Source: Candidatus Woesearchaeota archaeon (GTDB lineage: Archaea; Nanobdellota; Nanobdellia; SCGC-AAA011-G17; UBA489). Taken from it: a stretch of DNA of 7,108 nucleotides. The notes beneath the pieces are model-generated. The model ran no database searches. It was not told the origin of the DNA and was given only the letters and a program-made list of their open reading frames with translations. Of this stretch, positions 1 to 5,806 are shown one piece after another. Where the stretch lies: positions 1-7,108 of the forward strand of contig JAUXTV010000179.1 of the NCBI GenBank assembly GCA_030679025.1. Direction: 5' to 3'. Positions within the stretch are counted from its first letter, which is position 1. Each line of letters starts with the position of its first letter. The translations under genes and the position numbers were made by a program.

Positions 1-22
1 TTATTCATGCTTTTTTCTCTTT

Positions 23-241
23 TCACTCTTTTAATAATTCTGGATAGCCTTTTTCATTCTTAATTCTATAGATCTGCATAATTTTTTTCTTTCCATTTTT
101 TTCTTTCACTAACTTGTTTATGGCTTGATATGCTTTTTCAAACTGGGCATTGATAAACTCAGTATGCACTTTTTTCCACTTTCCATTGCTCTGTCTCACA
201 TTATGCGCTAATCGTTCTACAGCTTCAAGACGTTGATTCAT
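23..241 (-). CDS. Small basic helical protein, second gene of NTase operon (unknown function)
   Basis: A 72-residue protein that I do not recognise as a named family. It is rich in Lys and charged residues (segment VKEKNGKKK near residues 45-53), has no membrane segment or cysteine, and looks mostly helical. The ATG overlaps the TGA of the upstream nucleotidyltransferase gene in an ATGA arrangement (238-241), so the two are almost certainly cotranscribed and translationally coupled. An AAAGG at 247-251, 5 nt before the ATG, can serve as the ribosome binding site. A short partner overlapping an NTase-fold gene recalls toxin-antitoxin modules, but the RxxxxH motif of HEPN partners is absent, so MNT-HEPN is not supported. 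A nucleic-acid-binding or NTase-regulating role is inference from charge and position only. Confidence 0.7.
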   Translation of the reverse strand: MNQRLEAVERLAHNVRQSNGKWKKVHTEFINAQFEKAYQAINKLVKEKNGKKKIMQIYRIKNEKGYPELLKE

Positions 242-807
242 TGCAACCTTTTTTTACTTATCATCTTCTTTATCTTTTGTATTTCACGCTCATCTATAAT
301 TTCTTCATACACTATTCTCAAATGTCTTGCATCTTCCATGTCTTTTGGACTTTTTAAATATTCTTCCTTGAAAGCAATGTTCATGTTTATGGAGCTAAAC
401 CATATATCCAGACCTGTCAATGCTAGCTTTACTCTTGTTTGCAGCTGATATTCATCAATGCTATCTTTCGCGAATTTTACTTCCATTTCTGGAAGCGGTT
501 TATTTTTATCAGTATACCGGACGCTAAGCTGATTTTGCAGATACTCTTCGAATATTTCGCCAGCATTATCTGACTGCACACAGACAAACTTATTTCTTAT
601 AAGGTCATTATGCATCTTAGAAAATACCACCCTATCTATTTTTTTTATAATCATATCGATATCTTCTGTTGCGCGCGTTCTTCCTGAAGCAATAGCAACA
701 AATCCAGAAACAATAATATACTGCGTATACTTTTCAACAATCTTACAAAACCTTATACAAAAATCGTCAAGAATGTTCTTCTCTATAATTTCTCCCCTCT
801 TTACCAT
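238..807 (-). CDS. Nucleotidyltransferase-fold protein (DUF6036/AbiEii-like), 189 aa
   Basis: Residues 33-54 carry the core signature of the polymerase-beta NTase superfamily: a beta strand ending in S34-G35-F36, then S41-G-R-T-R45, then the acidic pair D49-I-D51 expected to bind metal. E107 or E109 in a later strand (PEMEVKFA) could be the third carboxylate. The C-terminal part has K155-D156-x-x-D159-x-R-H-L, which resembles the K..D..D helix seen in AbiEii/DUF6036-type NTases. In such families the usual product is transfer of a nucleotide to a protein or RNA, sometimes as a toxin; the substrate here is unknown. The usual G-G or G-S after the first strand is G-F here, so activity is uncertain. 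It is the first gene of a two-gene operon. The ATG at 807 is the only Met before the catalytic motif, and a TATA-like box lies about 24 nt upstream. Confidence 0.75.
   Translation of the reverse strand: MVKRGEIIEKNILDDFCIRFCKIVEKYTQYIIVSGFVAIASGRTRATEDIDMIIKKIDRVVFSKMHNDLIRNKFVCVQSDNAGEIFEEYLQNQLSVRYTDKNKPLPEMEVKFAKDSIDEYQLQTRVKLALTGLDIWFSSINMNIAFKEEYLKSPKDMEDARHLRIVYEEIIDEREIQKIKKMISKKRLQ
247..251 (-). promoter_or_regulatory. Shine-Dalgarno-like site for the 72-aa gene
   Basis: On the minus strand AAAGG is followed by 5 nt and then the ATG at 241, inside the end of the NTase gene. This is a plausible archaeal SD for an internal cistron. The first genes of transcripts in this window mostly lack one. 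Confidence 0.4.
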
Positions 808-827
808 CCTTCTTTACAACATCTTTG

Positions 828-835
828 TATTTAAG
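828..835 (-). promoter_or_regulatory. TATA-like box for the NTase operon
   Basis: The minus strand reads CTTAAATA, centred about 24-25 nt upstream of the ATG at 807. This matches the spacing seen at the other genes and implies a leaderless transcript. A second candidate, TTATAAAA at 851-858, would instead give a leader of about 20 nt. An AGAAGG directly abutting the ATG is too close to act as a normal SD. Confidence 0.45.
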
Positions 836-976
836 AAGGTTTACACGCCATTTTATAAGCCTGATTTAGTGATGTCTATTCAGCTAGTTTTTTATGACTA
901 CACCAGTTTGAGCAACTTGCTAAACTAATAATTTTTTTAGAATATAACCCTCTGCATTGCTTAATCTTATTTTTAT

Positions 977-1432
977 TTAGTAAGTATAATCAGACTGCAC
1001 GATTCTGTGATGGAAAAATCGCTGATTTAGTGCATAATGTGGTTGACTATAGGTAGGATAAGCATAGTAAGGCTCATTATAGTAACGATCATAAGTGTAT
1101 TTTGGATAAGGCAGGAAATACTTGTTAGTGTATTCGACACGCACCTTGCAAGGATCAGTACAAGGAGGACTGTTCATATTTTCTTGATATGCACAAGGAT
1201 AGATATTACAATTGACTGGTGTTCTTTGCTCTTCTGGTTGATATCTACTTTTATCGAGATTTGACCATTCAGTTGGCGCAGTTGCATAGTTGGTGCTTGT
1301 GGTTGTTTGTTGATAAGTAGGAACATTTGAACTATAAGCTGCAATAGTTACTGCTGTTATGAGCAATAATACTAAAAGACCTAGAACGCTAGCAATAGCG
1401 ATCTTGAAAAATTTGACATCTTGCTGTTCCAT
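977..1432 (-). CDS. Single-pass envelope protein with Cys/Tyr-rich exterior, 151 aa (unknown family)
   Basis: The N-terminus is followed by one strongly hydrophobic helix at about residues 9-33 with no clear cleavage site, so the protein is probably anchored with its C-terminus outside. The exterior begins with a Thr/Ser/Gln-rich linker (38-60). Four cysteines follow at 75, 80, 91 and 95 (CX4C, then CX3C), well placed for two disulfides, and then a tail at 101-151 in which 14 of 51 residues are Tyr, with motifs such as YYNEPYYAYP. No catalytic motif is visible. The Tyr/Pro-rich tail suggests a surface adhesion or matrix function, but that is inference. It lies 68 bp downstream of another single-pass protein gene on the same strand and has its own TATA-like box, so the two are neighbours rather than a certain operon. 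Confidence 0.72.
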   Translation of the reverse strand: MEQQDVKFFKIAIASVLGLLVLLLITAVTIAAYSSNVPTYQQTTTSTNYATAPTEWSNLDKSRYQPEEQRTPVNCNIYPCAYQENMNSPPCTDPCKVRVEYTNKYFLPYPKYTYDRYYNEPYYAYPTYSQPHYALNQRFFHHRIVQSDYTY

Positions 1433-1452
1433 GCTTATTCTTCTTATATTTT

Positions 1453-1463
1453 CTTTTTTAAAC
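1453..1463 (-). promoter_or_regulatory. TATA-like box for the Cys/Tyr-rich protein gene
   Basis: The minus strand reads GTTTAAAAAAG, centred about 26 nt upstream of the ATG at 1432. No SD precedes the ATG, consistent with a leaderless mRNA. Confidence 0.5.
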
Positions 1464-1500
1464 TTATTGGAGAAAAATTTACTCTAAGCTAGGGACAAAC

Positions 1501-2031
1501 TTATTGTGGTTGTTGCACATTACAAGTAGCTTGCAGTTGATCATGTCTTTCTTTGGCAACATCTGCTTCTTCTTGTGCCTTATCTTTTTTAGTCTTGAGG
1601 ATGTCTAAAGGAATTACATATTGCTCTTCTAACTCTTTCTTTTTCTGTTCATATTCAGTACTTAAGGTATCTATTTCTTGTTGATAAGTAGTTACTACAT
1701 TTGTTGTTTCTGCAACATCATCCTGACGTTGTTTTAAATCAAAAGCACACTGTCCTTGATAAGTATAATATTGGCGCTGTTCTTCTGGAGTTTCTTCAAC
1801 AGGTATTTCTTCTTGCTCTATCTGCTGCTGCGTTTCTTGTTCTTGCTGCTGCTCTTGAACTGATGCACCAGTTAGTTGATTTGATGGTTCATTAATCACT
1901 GCTGCAGTCGGACTATCATTACTTATCCATAACCAAGCGGCAACCACTAAGAGTATTACCACTACAATCGCTACAATAGTAAATCTTGTTTTTTTTGACG
2001 GACCGAATACTTGCCAATTTCTTTTATTCAT
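1501..2031 (-). CDS. Single-pass protein with Gln/Glu-rich stalk and Cys-bracketed coiled coil, 176 aa (unknown family)
   Basis: A basic N-terminus (KR at 3-4, KKTR at 13-16) precedes a hydrophobic helix at about 18-36. By the positive-inside rule the rest should lie outside. Residues 57-87 form a low-complexity Gln/Glu stalk. Residues 98-168 are heptad-like and highly charged (for example EYEQKKKELEEQY), with a break at P141, so they may fold as a helical hairpin. Only two cysteines exist, C95 and C170, one just before and one just after the coiled coil; a disulfide clamping the base of the hairpin is my inference. No enzyme motif is present. A spacer, receptor or scaffold at the cell surface is the most economical reading. 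Promoter spacing supports the ATG at 2031. Confidence 0.73.
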   Translation of the reverse strand: MNKRNWQVFGPSKKTRFTIVAIVVVILLVVAAWLWISNDSPTAAVINEPSNQLTGASVQEQQQEQETQQQIEQEEIPVEETPEEQRQYYTYQGQCAFDLKQRQDDVAETTNVVTTYQQEIDTLSTEYEQKKKELEEQYVIPLDILKTKKDKAQEEADVAKERHDQLQATCNVQQPQ

Positions 2032-2050
2032 AGTCTTGCTGATCTTCTTT

Positions 2051-2062
2051 ACCTATATAAGT
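2051..2062 (-). promoter_or_regulatory. TATA box for the coiled-coil protein gene
   Basis: The minus strand reads ACTTATATAGGT, with the TTATATAGG core centred about 25 nt upstream of the ATG at 2031. It is the best-looking TATA box on this strand and overlaps the left edge of the 38-bp direct repeat (2057-2094). Confidence 0.55.
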
Positions 2063-2094
2063 TTTATTTAACTTCTCTAATATCTATGTTTAAG
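2057..2094 (+). repeat. 38-bp direct repeat, copy A
   Basis: Matches 3486-3523 in the same orientation at 35 of 38 positions. The shared blocks are ATAAGTTTTATTTA, CTTCTCTAAT, TCTAT and TTTAAG, separated by single mismatches. It lies between the start of the coiled-coil protein gene and the 3' end of the ATPase gene. Weaker similarity continues for about 12 bp to the right. Confidence 0.8.
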
Positions 2095-2136
2095 AACAAC
2101 TATTTACATTCTTTATCTCTAGATTTTTCTACTCGC

Positions 2137-3378
2137 TTAGAGATCATCAACATCAAAAACTTCAATCTTTTTTCCTATATCTGTCTTTTTCATAGCCTCT
2201 TTTATCGCCTTATCTGATTTATCCTGGACAAATAAAACTCTCCTTTCGCAAGCGACCTTATGCACGGTCTCGACGCTTCGAGTGATATCAGCTTTCCTCA
2301 TTTTTTTCCATTTAATCTCTATAGCCATCACTGGTTTATTAAATTTAAGCAGACAACCATCTATCTCATAGTCTTTGCCTTCTATAACTCCTTCTCTCAA
2401 TCCGAACTTTTCAGCCAAGTGCTCTCTCACATTCTCCTCAACAATTTTTGGCATTACTTCGTTGATAATGACCGCGAGCTCTTTTTCACTAACTGTTCTT
2501 TCGCTTAGGTTATACTTCTCATCTATGTAATAATAGATTTTAGCGAGAGACGATTTTAATTTATAGACAAATCTTTTTTTATTCACCATCTCAATTCTTT
2601 TTATGATTCCGAAAGAGAGCAAGTTATTCAGATACTGCTGTATGATGCTTGGATCATCTTTTTTTATCAGCCATTTTGAAAAGAGGTAGCTCGCAATCTC
2701 TCCGGAGACACCCTTACCTAAAGAGACCGCCCTTAAGACTCCTTCATAGACCGCGGACATTTCCCGCTCTTCCTCAAAAAAAATCTCTCCGGTTAGCGCA
2801 GGGATTGTCTTTAACGAGCCCAAAACAACATTCACGATAATCTCCCTCGCGCTCTTTTTTTCATCAAAATAGTCTATCGCAATGGGTTCTCTCAACAATA
2901 TGGCTAATTCCAACCTTTCTTTGTTTGAAAATTTGAATCCCTTTAACGCGTTCAACACATCTTTGAGGCTTATGACTTCTACAGGACATTCAGCAAACAA
3001 ACCTAGCAGAGCAGAGTTTGATGTTATTAATTTTTTTGACAAAAATAATGTGGAAGAAATCAAAATAAGTTTACCTTTTTTCTCCACAAAATGAATAAAG
3101 TCAAAGAATTCTGTCCCAAGCCTATGAAACTCGTCAATGACAACAGTCTTTTTTTCATCTAGGCTTCTTTTTAGAATTTCCATAAAGGTCTCATAACTTA
3201 TCTGCTTACTTTCTTTGGTCAATATGGACTTATCTGTTTTAACAAAAAAATACTCATCAAATTTTATAAATTTGTTTATTAAAAAGGTCTTGCCTGTTTT
3301 TCTTCTTCCGTAGACGAGCATCCACTTGTTGGTTTTCTCAATTCTCCTGATGTATTCTGGTCTTTCTATAATCATCAT
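2137..3378 (-). CDS. Archaeal P-loop ATPase with winged helix and C-terminal DUF234/PD-(D/E)XK-like domain, 413 aa
   Basis: Domain order: an AAA+/STAND-like ATPase of the archaeal ATPase_2 (PF01637) type with Walker A GRRKTGKT at 24-31, Walker B VVIDEFHR at 79-86 (D82, E83) and a sensor-like strand LILISST at 104-110; a winged-helix region at about 205-275; and a C-terminal domain at about 310-413 resembling DUF234. That last domain has D340 in KDYEIDG and E354-I-K356 in MAIEIKWKK, the spacing of a PD-(D/E)XK nuclease core. The Arg pair before the Walker lysine and the overall length are normal for the family. Members are multiplied in archaeal genomes and are often found in accessory regions; their cellular role is poorly known, and defence or selfish-element roles are hypotheses. 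The gene has its own promoter and is flanked by the 38-bp direct repeats. The protein starts with two Met codons; promoter spacing fits either. Confidence 0.85.
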   Translation of the reverse strand: MMIIERPEYIRRIEKTNKWMLVYGRRKTGKTFLINKFIKFDEYFFVKTDKSILTKESKQISYETFMEILKRSLDEKKTVVIDEFHRLGTEFFDFIHFVEKKGKLILISSTLFLSKKLITSNSALLGLFAECPVEVISLKDVLNALKGFKFSNKERLELAILLREPIAIDYFDEKKSAREIIVNVVLGSLKTIPALTGEIFFEEEREMSAVYEGVLRAVSLGKGVSGEIASYLFSKWLIKKDDPSIIQQYLNNLLSFGIIKRIEMVNKKRFVYKLKSSLAKIYYYIDEKYNLSERTVSEKELAVIINEVMPKIVEENVREHLAEKFGLREGVIEGKDYEIDGCLLKFNKPVMAIEIKWKKMRKADITRSVETVHKVACERRVLFVQDKSDKAIKEAMKKTDIGKKIEVFDVDDL

Positions 3379-3397
3379 AAGTATAATGGTGGTGATA

Positions 3398-3407
3398 CTT
3401 TAAAAAG
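3398..3407 (-). promoter_or_regulatory. TATA-like box for the ATPase gene
   Basis: The minus strand reads CTTTTTAAAG, centred 24-25 nt upstream of the first ATG at 3378. No SD is present before the ATG, so a leaderless transcript is expected. Confidence 0.55.
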
Positions 3408-3485
3408 CTTTCGGTCTTTTTTCCTTATTCGCTATAGTTATCTAAATCGATGTCTGGAGTATATCTGAGCTATTTTACAGACTTG

Positions 3486-3523
3486 ATAAGTTTTATTTAG
3501 CTTCTCTAATCTCTATATTTAAG
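3486..3523 (+). repeat. 38-bp direct repeat, copy B
   Basis: Second copy of the repeat at 2057-2094, with 3 mismatches in 38 and the same orientation, 1429 bp apart. It lies in the divergent spacer between the ATPase gene and the secreted-protein gene. Where copy A continues leftward into a good minus-strand TATA box, copy B has lost it (CTTATC instead of CTTATA). Confidence 0.8.
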
Positions 3524-3528
3524 CACCA

Positions 3529-3540
3529 TTATATATATAT
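3529..3540 (+). promoter_or_regulatory. TATA box for the secreted-protein gene
   Basis: TTATATATATAT is centred about 29 nt before the ATG at 3564, and its right part is about 25 nt away. This supports the 3564 start with a leaderless mRNA. A second in-frame ATG at 3576 would instead be preceded by AAAAGG. Confidence 0.5.
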
Positions 3541-3563
3541 CATTTATCATTACATTTTTTCCT

Positions 3564-4391
3564 ATGGGAAAAGGCATGGCACAGAAGAGTTTCTTTGTAA
3601 TAGTTCTCTTGATTCTAGGAGCAATTTTTGTCTCCTCTCTTTATTCAAGCAACACAGGATTCGCGACACGATCTATTCCTGCCTTTACAACCACTAAACT
3701 TTTTTTTGCATCCCCAACTTTTGATATCTATAACTTAGAATTTTCTAATATACAAGGCTCAATCTATACTTTTCCTTATTTAGCTCACGATGGACAAAAT
3801 GGATTTTATTATGGATATTATCATCATAGTCCTCCCATACCGTCTTATTTAGTATTTGTTGAAGCTGCTTCACCGACGTCCTATAATATTGGGCTTGATA
3901 ATTTCTTTGTCCTTTCCGACCAAACTAGTCCCCTTGATAATACTGCAACAAGTCATGTGATTTACTATAAAGCCTTTGATCCTGTGCAACAAGTACTAGA
4001 TTTCACAGAATTCGATACGTCTATGACTATTTTTTCCGTTACTTATCAATGTGGTAGTACTACTTCCTGTTTTCCAGCAAATGCAATAATTATAAGGGGA
4101 GGCAACACCTATTCTACTCAAATAGATGCTAATGGCAATCTCGCTATAGATCAAAATGCAGACAATCTTATTAATGGAAGAAAAATCAATCTTGTCGCTG
4201 ATGAAGGAGGGAAAAAGGTTATTATTGATTTAGGTCTACAACAATATAGCGGCAATGGACGTTCTATCACTTCAACTACTACTCCCCTTACTTTTTACCA
4301 AGGAAACGTCATCAGCACCTTAATGTTACAACGCGCAACTATTGCAGGCTCTCCTGTTATTCTACTTCAACAAGCTACTACACCTAATTAA
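3564..4391 (+). CDS. Secreted or membrane-anchored beta-rich protein, 275 aa (unknown family)
   Basis: Residues 9-28 form a hydrophobic signal or anchor helix (FFVIVLLILGAIFVSSL), with Lys residues before it. The rest is rich in Ser, Thr, Asn, Tyr and Phe and alternates short hydrophobic strands with turns, as expected for an extracellular beta fold. Two cysteines close together (C163 and C169) could form a local disulfide. The stretch D188-A-N190-G-N192 followed by D196 looks like an Asp/Asn-rich calcium-binding loop, though it is too short to prove. No enzymatic motif is visible. It is transcribed away from the ATPase gene. The start at 3564 fits the TATA spacing; a start at 3576 would shorten the protein by only four residues. 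A role as a surface or S-layer-associated protein is inferred from the signal helix and composition. Confidence 0.72.
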   Translation: MGKGMAQKSFFVIVLLILGAIFVSSLYSSNTGFATRSIPAFTTTKLFFASPTFDIYNLEFSNIQGSIYTFPYLAHDGQNGFYYGYYHHSPPIPSYLVFVEAASPTSYNIGLDNFFVLSDQTSPLDNTATSHVIYYKAFDPVQQVLDFTEFDTSMTIFSVTYQCGSTTSCFPANAIIIRGGNTYSTQIDANGNLAIDQNADNLINGRKINLVADEGGKKVIIDLGLQQYSGNGRSITSTTTPLTFYQGNVISTLMLQRATIAGSPVILLQQATTPN

Positions 4392-4402
4392 TTTCTTGTT
4401 TT
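4392..4402 (+). terminator. Possible T-rich archaeal terminator
   Basis: Directly after the TAA of the secreted-protein gene the coding strand reads TTTCTTGTTTT. Archaeal termination often needs only T-rich stretches in the nontemplate strand. There is no hairpin. In such AT-rich DNA this is weak evidence. Confidence 0.25.
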
Positions 4403-4410
4403 GAATATTA

Positions 4411-4488
4411 CTATCTAAGAATTTCACGTTCTATCAACTCGTCCATTTGTTCAGCAGTCAGTTTGTGTTTTGGCTTTATTTTTTTCAT
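4411..4488 (-). pseudogene. Short ORF next to the tnpB element, possible gene remnant
   Basis: A 25-codon frame on the minus strand begins MKKIKPKHKL and ends in a charged helix-like segment with the motif MDELIERE. Its composition is protein-like for its length, but no TATA box or SD lies at the right distance. Its 5' side is only 10 bp from the predicted left end of the tnpB element. If the element is removed between 4498 and 5812, the frame extends through the junction to an ATG at 5825, giving 33 codons. It may be a tiny gene interrupted by the insertion, or chance. Confidence 0.22.
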
Positions 4489-4495
4489 GGGAGTT

Positions 4496-4543
4496 GATGT
4501 GCTTGGACACTCAGTGCTTTTAAGCCTGAGATGAGAGCACATC
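4496..4543 (+). repeat. Left-end stem-loop of the tnpB element
   Basis: Inner hairpin at 4510-4530: CTCAG, bulged T, GCTT, loop TT, AAGC, CTGAG. An outer stem GATGTGCT (4496-4503) pairs perfectly with AGCACATC (4536-4543). The inner hairpin has the same 21-nt length, the same CTCAG start and a single bulged T like the right-end hairpin at 5783-5803. Subterminal hairpins recognised by TnpA are the defining ends of IS200/IS605 elements. Confidence 0.6.
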
Positions 4544-4601
4544 TTCCTTCTTGAACATGGATGTTAAAGCTCATAGGTACTTCTCAAAGACCCTCCTCTG
4601 A

Positions 4602-4609
4602 TTTATAAA
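4602..4609 (+). promoter_or_regulatory. TATA box for tnpB
   Basis: TTTATAAA is centred 25-26 nt upstream of the ATG at 4631, inside the element. No SD precedes the ATG, so the transcript is probably leaderless, as for the chromosomal genes nearby. The element therefore carries its own archaeal promoter. Confidence 0.6.
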
Positions 4610-4630
4610 TACTCCTGTCTTTTTAGCGTT

Positions 4631-5806
4631 ATGAAATCTGTTGTTACCCTCAAGCTCAAGATGAGAAAGAATCCAGCATTGCTGCAGACCATGGAAGTCT
4701 ATAGCAAGGCTGTCGCTTATATCGCGGAACAAGGATATACCAACAAAATAAGCAATCGCTACCAGCTGCATCATCTCTGCTATTATCGGGCAAAACAACA
4801 ATTCCATCTCCCCTCACAATTCATCATCAACGCGAATCGCGTTGCTTCACAAACTTTACGATCAGTCAAAAAAAGCAAAGGAAGACAACCTCTCTTTAAA
4901 GCATATCTTCCTCTTGACTTTGATAAACGAACTTTCACCTTCAGCTTTGATAAGGTGCGATTGACAACGATCGAGGGAAGAATGGATATTCCTCTAGATA
5001 TTCCTGAGTACTATTGGAGATATCTGGATTGGTCATGGCAGACTGCGCAAGTGATGATGCAACATGAGCAGTTGTTTATCCATATCACCTTTACACGAAA
5101 TATTCCCTCGGTAGCGAATGATGGAAAAACTGTAGGCATTGACCTTGGCATTCGCCATCTCGTAGTCGCTTCTGACAAACGATTTTTTAGCTCCAAACAA
5201 GTCAAGAAAAAAAGAATCATGTTCAAGCGTTTAAAGGCGAAACTTCAGGCTAAATGCACAAAATCTGCCAAACAGTTGTTAAGGAAAATTTCTGGCAGAG
5301 AGCAACGTTTCATAGCTTGGGTGAACCACAACGTCAGCAAAGAAATTATATCTACAGCAGAACCAGGAGATAAGATTGTCTTGGAAAACCTCAAAGGCAT
5401 ACGCAGAAAACGTTTAGGAAAGAACATCAATTTTTGGCTGCATGGCTGGAGCTTTTATCAGCTTCAGAACTTTATCACCTATAAAGCAACCATCAAAGGC
5501 ATTCAAGTAGTCAAAGTGAATCCTTGTTATACAAGCCAAATCTGCTCTCATTGTATAAGTCTTGGTTCTCGCACTGGTAATTTCTTTCGCTGTACTCAAT
5601 GCGGTTATTCCTTGAACGCTGACCTGAACGCAAGCATCAATCTTGCGAAACGCGGCAGCATGTCTGACAGCGTTTTGGTTGCAGTAAACCAACCATACAT
5701 CTCCGGTGATGATTCCAAAGCTACAAGGGTAAGCTCTTATAGAACTGCGGATGAGTTGAGGGATAATGTTCCTAGTGGAACGCTCAGCACTTTAGTGCTT
5801 GAGTAG
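4631..5806 (+). CDS. tnpB: TnpB, RNA-guided RuvC-type nuclease, 391 aa
   Basis: Order of parts: an N-terminal helical/beta recognition region (1-165), a RuvC-I strand VGIDLGIRHLVVAS with D171, a RuvC-II strand VLENLKGIRR with E252, the family motif VNPCYTSQICSHC leading into a zinc ribbon with C305, C308, C321 and C324, and RuvC-III NADLNASINLA with D331. All three catalytic acids and all four zinc cysteines are present, and 391 residues is a normal length, so the protein looks active. TnpB proteins use an omega-RNA made from the 3' end of their own element to cut double-stranded DNA next to a short TAM, which helps the element persist. The last 45 or so residues beyond RuvC-III are of loose composition, because this DNA also encodes the omega-RNA. 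The start at 4631 is supported by TATA spacing and the typical start MKSVVTLKLKM. Confidence 0.93.
   Translation: MKSVVTLKLKMRKNPALLQTMEVYSKAVAYIAEQGYTNKISNRYQLHHLCYYRAKQQFHLPSQFIINANRVASQTLRSVKKSKGRQPLFKAYLPLDFDKRTFTFSFDKVRLTTIEGRMDIPLDIPEYYWRYLDWSWQTAQVMMQHEQLFIHITFTRNIPSVANDGKTVGIDLGIRHLVVASDKRFFSSKQVKKKRIMFKRLKAKLQAKCTKSAKQLLRKISGREQRFIAWVNHNVSKEIISTAEPGDKIVLENLKGIRRKRLGKNINFWLHGWSFYQLQNFITYKATIKGIQVVKVNPCYTSQICSHCISLGSRTGNFFRCTQCGYSLNADLNASINLAKRGSMSDSVLVAVNQPYISGDDSKATRVSSYRTADELRDNVPSGTLSTLVLE

Noticed and set aside
1..8. ATG on the minus strand at 8, downstream of the 72-aa gene, possibly the start of a third operon gene
   Set aside because: Only two codons lie in the window, so nothing can be tested.
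872..928. 18-codon plus-strand ORF after the TTTTATAA at 851-858
   Set aside because: Too short and without coding character; the box is only about 17 nt from the ATG and is better explained as minus-strand promoter sequence.
906..938. Hairpin (GTTT, bulged G, AGCAA ... TTGCTAAAC) followed by a T run on the plus strand, like an intrinsic terminator
   Set aside because: Both neighbouring genes are on the minus strand, so no plus-strand transcript is known to end here, and the loop would be only 1-3 nt. T runs are common in this window.
966..980. Third partial copy of the 38-bp repeat (TTTTATTTAG), and another near 7021-7031
   Set aside because: Only about 10 A/T-rich bases match and the neighbouring blocks do not, so chance similarity is likely.
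1701..1895. Plus-strand ORFs inside minus-strand genes (for example 1701-1895, 2260-2508, 2649-2840, 5957-6277)
   Set aside because: They are antisense shadows of well-supported genes and have no promoter, SD or recognisable domains.
4392..4630. CRISPR array, tRNA or TnpA gene beside tnpB
   Set aside because: No regularly spaced repeats, no cloverleaf, and no HUH-Tyr reading frame are present; only the left-end structure and the short remnant frame are seen.
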